Below are positions 61,347 to 64,000 of a stretch of 64,000 nt of DNA, in pieces. Position 1 is the first letter of the stretch; each line of letters opens with the position of its first letter. This stretch comes from Phormidesmis priestleyi BC1401. GTDB taxonomy: Bacteria; Cyanobacteriota; Cyanobacteriia; Leptolyngbyales; Leptolyngbyaceae. Location of the stretch: assembly GCF_001650195.1 (NCBI RefSeq), contig NZ_LXYR01000001.1, positions 72,358-136,357 of the forward strand. The letters are read 5' to 3'. Below the pieces are notes generated by a model. That model was not told where the DNA came from, searched no databases, and was given only the letters and a program-made list of their open reading frames with translations. A program made the position numbers and the translations under genes.

Positions 61347-61715
61347 ATGAAAACTCTGCCTAAAGAGCGCCATTACGAAACTTTTTCGTATCTCCCTCCG
61401 CTAACCGATGCGCAAATCGCTCGTCAGCTCCAATACACGATCGACCAGGGCTATTTCCCTTGTATCGAGTTCAACGAAACGTCTGAACCCGAAACCTACT
61501 ATTGGACGATGTGGAAGTTGCCTCTGTTTAACGCAACCAGCCCTCAAGAAGTTCTCAACGAAGTGCAGCAGTGCCGCTCTGAGTACTCGAACTGCTACAT
61601 TCGCATCGTTGCATTTGACAACATTAAGCAGTGTCAGGTGATGAGCTTTATTGTTCACAAACCCGGCAGCAGCAACAACGGCAGCAGCAGTAGCAGCAGC
61701 GGTTATCGCTACTAA
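61347..61715 (+). CDS. rbcS: Rubisco small subunit with Ser-rich tail
   Basis: The protein has 122 residues. The core is normal: [41 protein letters not shown] and SYCYIR-like [11 protein letters not shown]. After VHKPG the protein adds [15 protein letters not shown], encoded by an AGC/AGT microsatellite. Most cyanobacterial RbcS end within a few residues of this point. The gene is last of the rbc operon and is followed by a terminator. Confidence 0.97.
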   Translation: MKTLPKERHYETFSYLPPLTDAQIARQLQYTIDQGYFPCIEFNETSEPETYYWTMWKLPLFNATSPQEVLNEVQQCRSEYSNCYIRIVAFDNIKQCQVMSFIVHKPGSSNNGSSSSSSGYRY

Positions 61716-61766
61716 TGTCGATAGGTCGATCTTCTAAGGGATCTCCGATCGTTCCATAAGCTTTAG

Positions 61767-61797
61767 AAGGGGGATAGTTTGATCTATCTCCCTTTTT
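61767..61797 (+). terminator. Rho-independent terminator of the rbc operon
   Basis: Stem AAGGGGGATAG / CTATCTCCCTT with one G-T pair and a short loop, followed by TTTT. It lies 52 bases past the rbcS stop. Confidence 0.9.
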
Positions 61798-61850
61798 TGC
61801 TGTTGGGATGACCTTGAATGCGGGTGGTTGTGGGTCATGGCGCGATCGGC

Positions 61851-61873
61851 GAGACGTTCCACCGAAACGTCTC
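61851..61873. repeat. GAGACGTT palindromic repeat, copy 3
   Basis: GAGACGTTCC-ACC-GAAACGTCTC has a 10-bp stem with one mismatch and the same GCATCGGGT tail as copy 1 at 7778. It lies in the rbcS-leuD gap. Confidence 0.7.
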
Positions 61874-61959
61874 GACAGCATCGGGTGAATCCATCATCTA
61901 TTTGGGTCGTGGGTTAATTTGATGTGAGAAAATAAGCAAACTGAAGTCAACGAGTGAAC

Positions 61960-62565
61960 ATGGTCAGCGAAGTCAAGACAGTCTCAGGACGCGGCATTCC
62001 TCTAGTAGGCAACGATATCGACACCGATCGGATCATTCCCGCCCGTTTTTTGCGGTGCGTCACGTTTGATGGGCTAGGAGCCGATGTGTTTGCCGACGAT
62101 CGAGCACAAGCCAAGGGTCAACACCCGTTTGATCAATCTCAATACCAGGGCGCTAAAGTTCTCGTGGTCAATGATAATTTTGGCTGTGGCTCTAGTCGCG
62201 AACACGCGCCGCAAGCGATCGCTAAGTGGGGAATTGGAGCGATCGTGGGTGAAAGTTTTGCCGAGATCTTTTTTGGTAACTGTGTGGTGATGGGTATTCC
62301 CTGTGTGGCGGCTGATTCTACAACGACTAAACAATTGCAGGAAATGGTGACTGCCGATCCTCACGCTGAGATCACCGTCGATCTTGAAGCGATGCAAGTG
62401 AAATGCGATAACTTTAGTGCCCCAATTTCGATGGGTGAAGGCTCTCGCATGATGCTGATGGCTGGCACTTGGGATGCGTGTGGTCAACTGGTTGCTCAGA
62501 GCGATCGGACTCGTGCCACCGCCGCCACTCTGCCTTATCTCTCTTGGAGCAAACTCGCCTCCTAG
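61960..62565 (+). CDS. leuD: 3-isopropylmalate dehydratase small subunit
   Basis: The protein has 201 residues from ATG 61960 (a GTG two codons earlier is possible). The aconitase-swivel domain has [48 protein letters not shown]. With LeuC it isomerises 2-isopropylmalate in leucine synthesis. leuC is not in the window. Confidence 0.93.
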   Translation: MVSEVKTVSGRGIPLVGNDIDTDRIIPARFLRCVTFDGLGADVFADDRAQAKGQHPFDQSQYQGAKVLVVNDNFGCGSSREHAPQAIAKWGIGAIVGESFAEIFFGNCVVMGIPCVAADSTTTKQLQEMVTADPHAEITVDLEAMQVKCDNFSAPISMGEGSRMMLMAGTWDACGQLVAQSDRTRATAATLPYLSWSKLAS

Positions 62566-62792
62566 CTCGACTTTAGCCTTGTAAGGAGTAGGAAAGGTAG
62601 CAAGACTCAGAATAAAATTGAGATAAGGTGATCAGCCAACTCGTTTTGATGTGCTTGTTACGACGCTGATTTGAAATAAAAGACAAACTTAAGAATCTGC
62701 TATCTTAGTTTCAGCCTTGATGTGTATCTGCGCTGGGTGATTCAGAGTTTTGAGTGTTAGACGACTGCGATCATAATCTTGTTTATTTAAAA

Positions 62793-63878
62793 ATGTCCCT
62801 TCCTATCAATCTTACAAACCGTCAGCAGCAGGTTCTTTGGGCAACAGTGCGTCACTATATCGCCACCGCCGAGCCAGTCGGGTCAGAAGCGCTGGTGAAG
62901 GAATATAACCTCAGCGTCAGTTCTGCCACGATTCGCAATGCAATGGGTGTTTTAGAAAAATCAGGGCTGCTTTATCAACCCCACACCTCAGCCGGGAGAA
63001 TTCCGTCTGATTCTGGCTATCGAATTTATGTAGATAACTTGATCAAACCCTCGATCGAGGCGACCAGTCAAATTGAGCAACTGCTGTCGTGTCGTCTCAA
63101 TGGTGACGAGTGGAGCTTTGAAGCATTGCTGCGCGGGGCTGCTCAGATTCTCTCAACGTTGAGCGGCTATATCACGCTGATTACGATGCCGCTGACTCGC
63201 ACGACTGAGTTACGCCATTTGCAGCTTGTGCAGGTTGACCCAGAGCGGATCATGCTGATTGTCGTCACCGATTCTTATGAGACTCGATCTCTGCTGATGG
63301 AATTGCCCAAATCCAACGACGACAGCAAACTTGATCCAGAACGGGTCGATCGCGAACTGCAAATTCTCTCAAACTTTTTAAACGAGCAACTGAGAGGACG
63401 ATCGCCTGCCGATCTCGCCACCCTCGACTGGAGCGAGTTGGGACGCGAGTTTGAACGCTATAGCCATTCGCTCACGTCGTTGCTGACTGATCTGACTCGT
63501 CGCCTTTCCCAGTCGTCTGCGCTGCCAACCCAGATCTTAATTAGCGGAGTCTCAGAAGTTCTCAGACAGCCCGAATTCTCGGAGCTGCATCACATCAAGA
63601 CTATTATGCACCTGCTCGAAGAAGAACAACACCAGCTAATGCCGCTGATTTTTGAGCAGCCCGACTCAGACGGATCGGGGCGACGCGTATCTGTTCGCAT
63701 TGGCTCTGAAAATCTTTTAGAACCGATTCGCGCCTGCACGCTGATTTCTTCGACCTATAGCCGAGGATCTGCGGCAGTCGGCAGCGTAGGGGTTTTGGGT
63801 CCGACGCGAATGGTTTATGAAGACACGATCGCCCTCGTTGAAGCCACAGCAGATTATTTGTCAGATGCGCTCGGTTAG
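62793..63878 (+). CDS. hrcA: heat-inducible transcription repressor HrcA
   Basis: The protein has 361 residues from ATG 62793; the frame extends 13 codons upstream without support. The winged helix is [20 protein letters not shown] followed by [20 protein letters not shown] and [17 protein letters not shown]. The C-terminal domain ends [18 protein letters not shown]. HrcA represses groE-type operons through CIRCE elements. I see no CIRCE repeat in front of this gene or elsewhere in the window. Confidence 0.95.
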   Translation: MSLPINLTNRQQQVLWATVRHYIATAEPVGSEALVKEYNLSVSSATIRNAMGVLEKSGLLYQPHTSAGRIPSDSGYRIYVDNLIKPSIEATSQIEQLLSCRLNGDEWSFEALLRGAAQILSTLSGYITLITMPLTRTTELRHLQLVQVDPERIMLIVVTDSYETRSLLMELPKSNDDSKLDPERVDRELQILSNFLNEQLRGRSPADLATLDWSELGREFERYSHSLTSLLTDLTRRLSQSSALPTQILISGVSEVLRQPEFSELHHIKTIMHLLEEEQHQLMPLIFEQPDSDGSGRRVSVRIGSENLLEPIRACTLISSTYSRGSAAVGSVGVLGPTRMVYEDTIALVEATADYLSDALG

Positions 63879-63924
63879 GGCTTGTGATATCGCTGATTGT
63901 CCGCACTTACGAGAATTTACCCCT

Positions 63925-64000
63925 GTGAGCGACCCTACAAATTCCTCTGAATCCTCGATCGTAGAACCTTCTCACTCGGCAGAAGATCTGTTTCGGATTT
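63925..64000 (+). CDS. start of an unidentified gene (cut by window edge)
   Basis: GTG at 63925 opens a frame that reaches the window end (25 codons: MSDPTNSSESSIVEPSHSAE). It lies 46 bases after hrcA on the same strand. Too little is visible to assign a family. The Ser/Glu-rich start looks disordered. Confidence 0.4.
   Translation, partial: MSDPTNSSESSIVEPSHSAEDLFRI

Noticed and set aside
62566-62792. CIRCE operator in front of hrcA
   Set aside because: No TTAGCACTC/GAGTGCTAA inverted repeat is present in the gap.

Overview
The window is chromosomal DNA from a cyanobacterium. Signs of this are very frequent HIP1-type GCGATCGC/CGATCG sites, a form IB Rubisco operon (rbcL-rbcX-rbcS), the beta-carotene hydroxylase crtR, a bilin-binding phytochrome, and many cyanobacteria-restricted families (DUF3598, DUF3086, DUF3119, COP23, DUF4912, LabA/NYN). 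A filamentous Leptolyngbya-like lineage is my guess from gene content and repeat style; the sequence alone does not prove it.

Layout. 1-7.7 kb: a phytochrome kinase cut by the left edge, small secreted or hypothetical genes, ftsX with a DUF3598 gene, peptide deformylase, an FHA-PrsW membrane protease and a secreted barrel-like protein. 7.8-11.6 kb (minus strand): a decayed glycosyltransferase, a class I methyltransferase, a heme-oxygenase-like diiron enzyme, uvsE and a small Tudor-like protein. 11.8-21 kb: glutathione reductase, prfB with its programmed +1 frameshift, glutaminase, a coiled-coil protein, polyphosphate glucokinase, a glutathionyl-hydroquinone reductase-like GST, a pirin and a PstS-like/DUF4912 protein. 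21.1-22.6 kb: a methyltransferase-glycosyltransferase fusion.

22.65-26.86 kb is the accessory island. It is bounded by two copies of a 134-bp direct repeat. It holds a Y1 (RAYT-like) transposase in REPIN-like inverted arms, a second transposase-free REPIN, a 136-bp duplication, arrays of a 21-bp (7-residue) repeat, and an NB-ARC/TPR STAND NTPase. The STAND open frame is continuous on both sides with an upstream helper-like domain and a downstream heptad tail, and is separated from each only by an in-frame TGA. This is the most unusual part of the window.

27-59 kb is mostly housekeeping: a two-component pair, initiator tRNA-Met, an EamA exporter, SppA, chorismate mutase, crtR, COP23, pyruvate kinase, phosphoglucomutase, a pentapeptide-repeat protein, an LCP ligase, GDP-mannose synthesis, lipid acyltransferases (PlsC-like, PlsY), MetRS, NYN proteins, LptC, DUF3086/DUF3119, a wrecked DUF5615 toxin-antitoxin pair, DUF445-menG, a REC-GAF regulator, a HEAT-repeat protein, GNAT and AmpG. 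59.4-64 kb: rbcL-rbcX-rbcS, leuD, hrcA and the start of one more gene.

Several small interspersed repeat families (a CCCTCACCC/GGGAGAGGG element, a GAGACGTT palindrome and the REPIN arms) recur between genes. I found no CRISPR array, rRNA or prophage.
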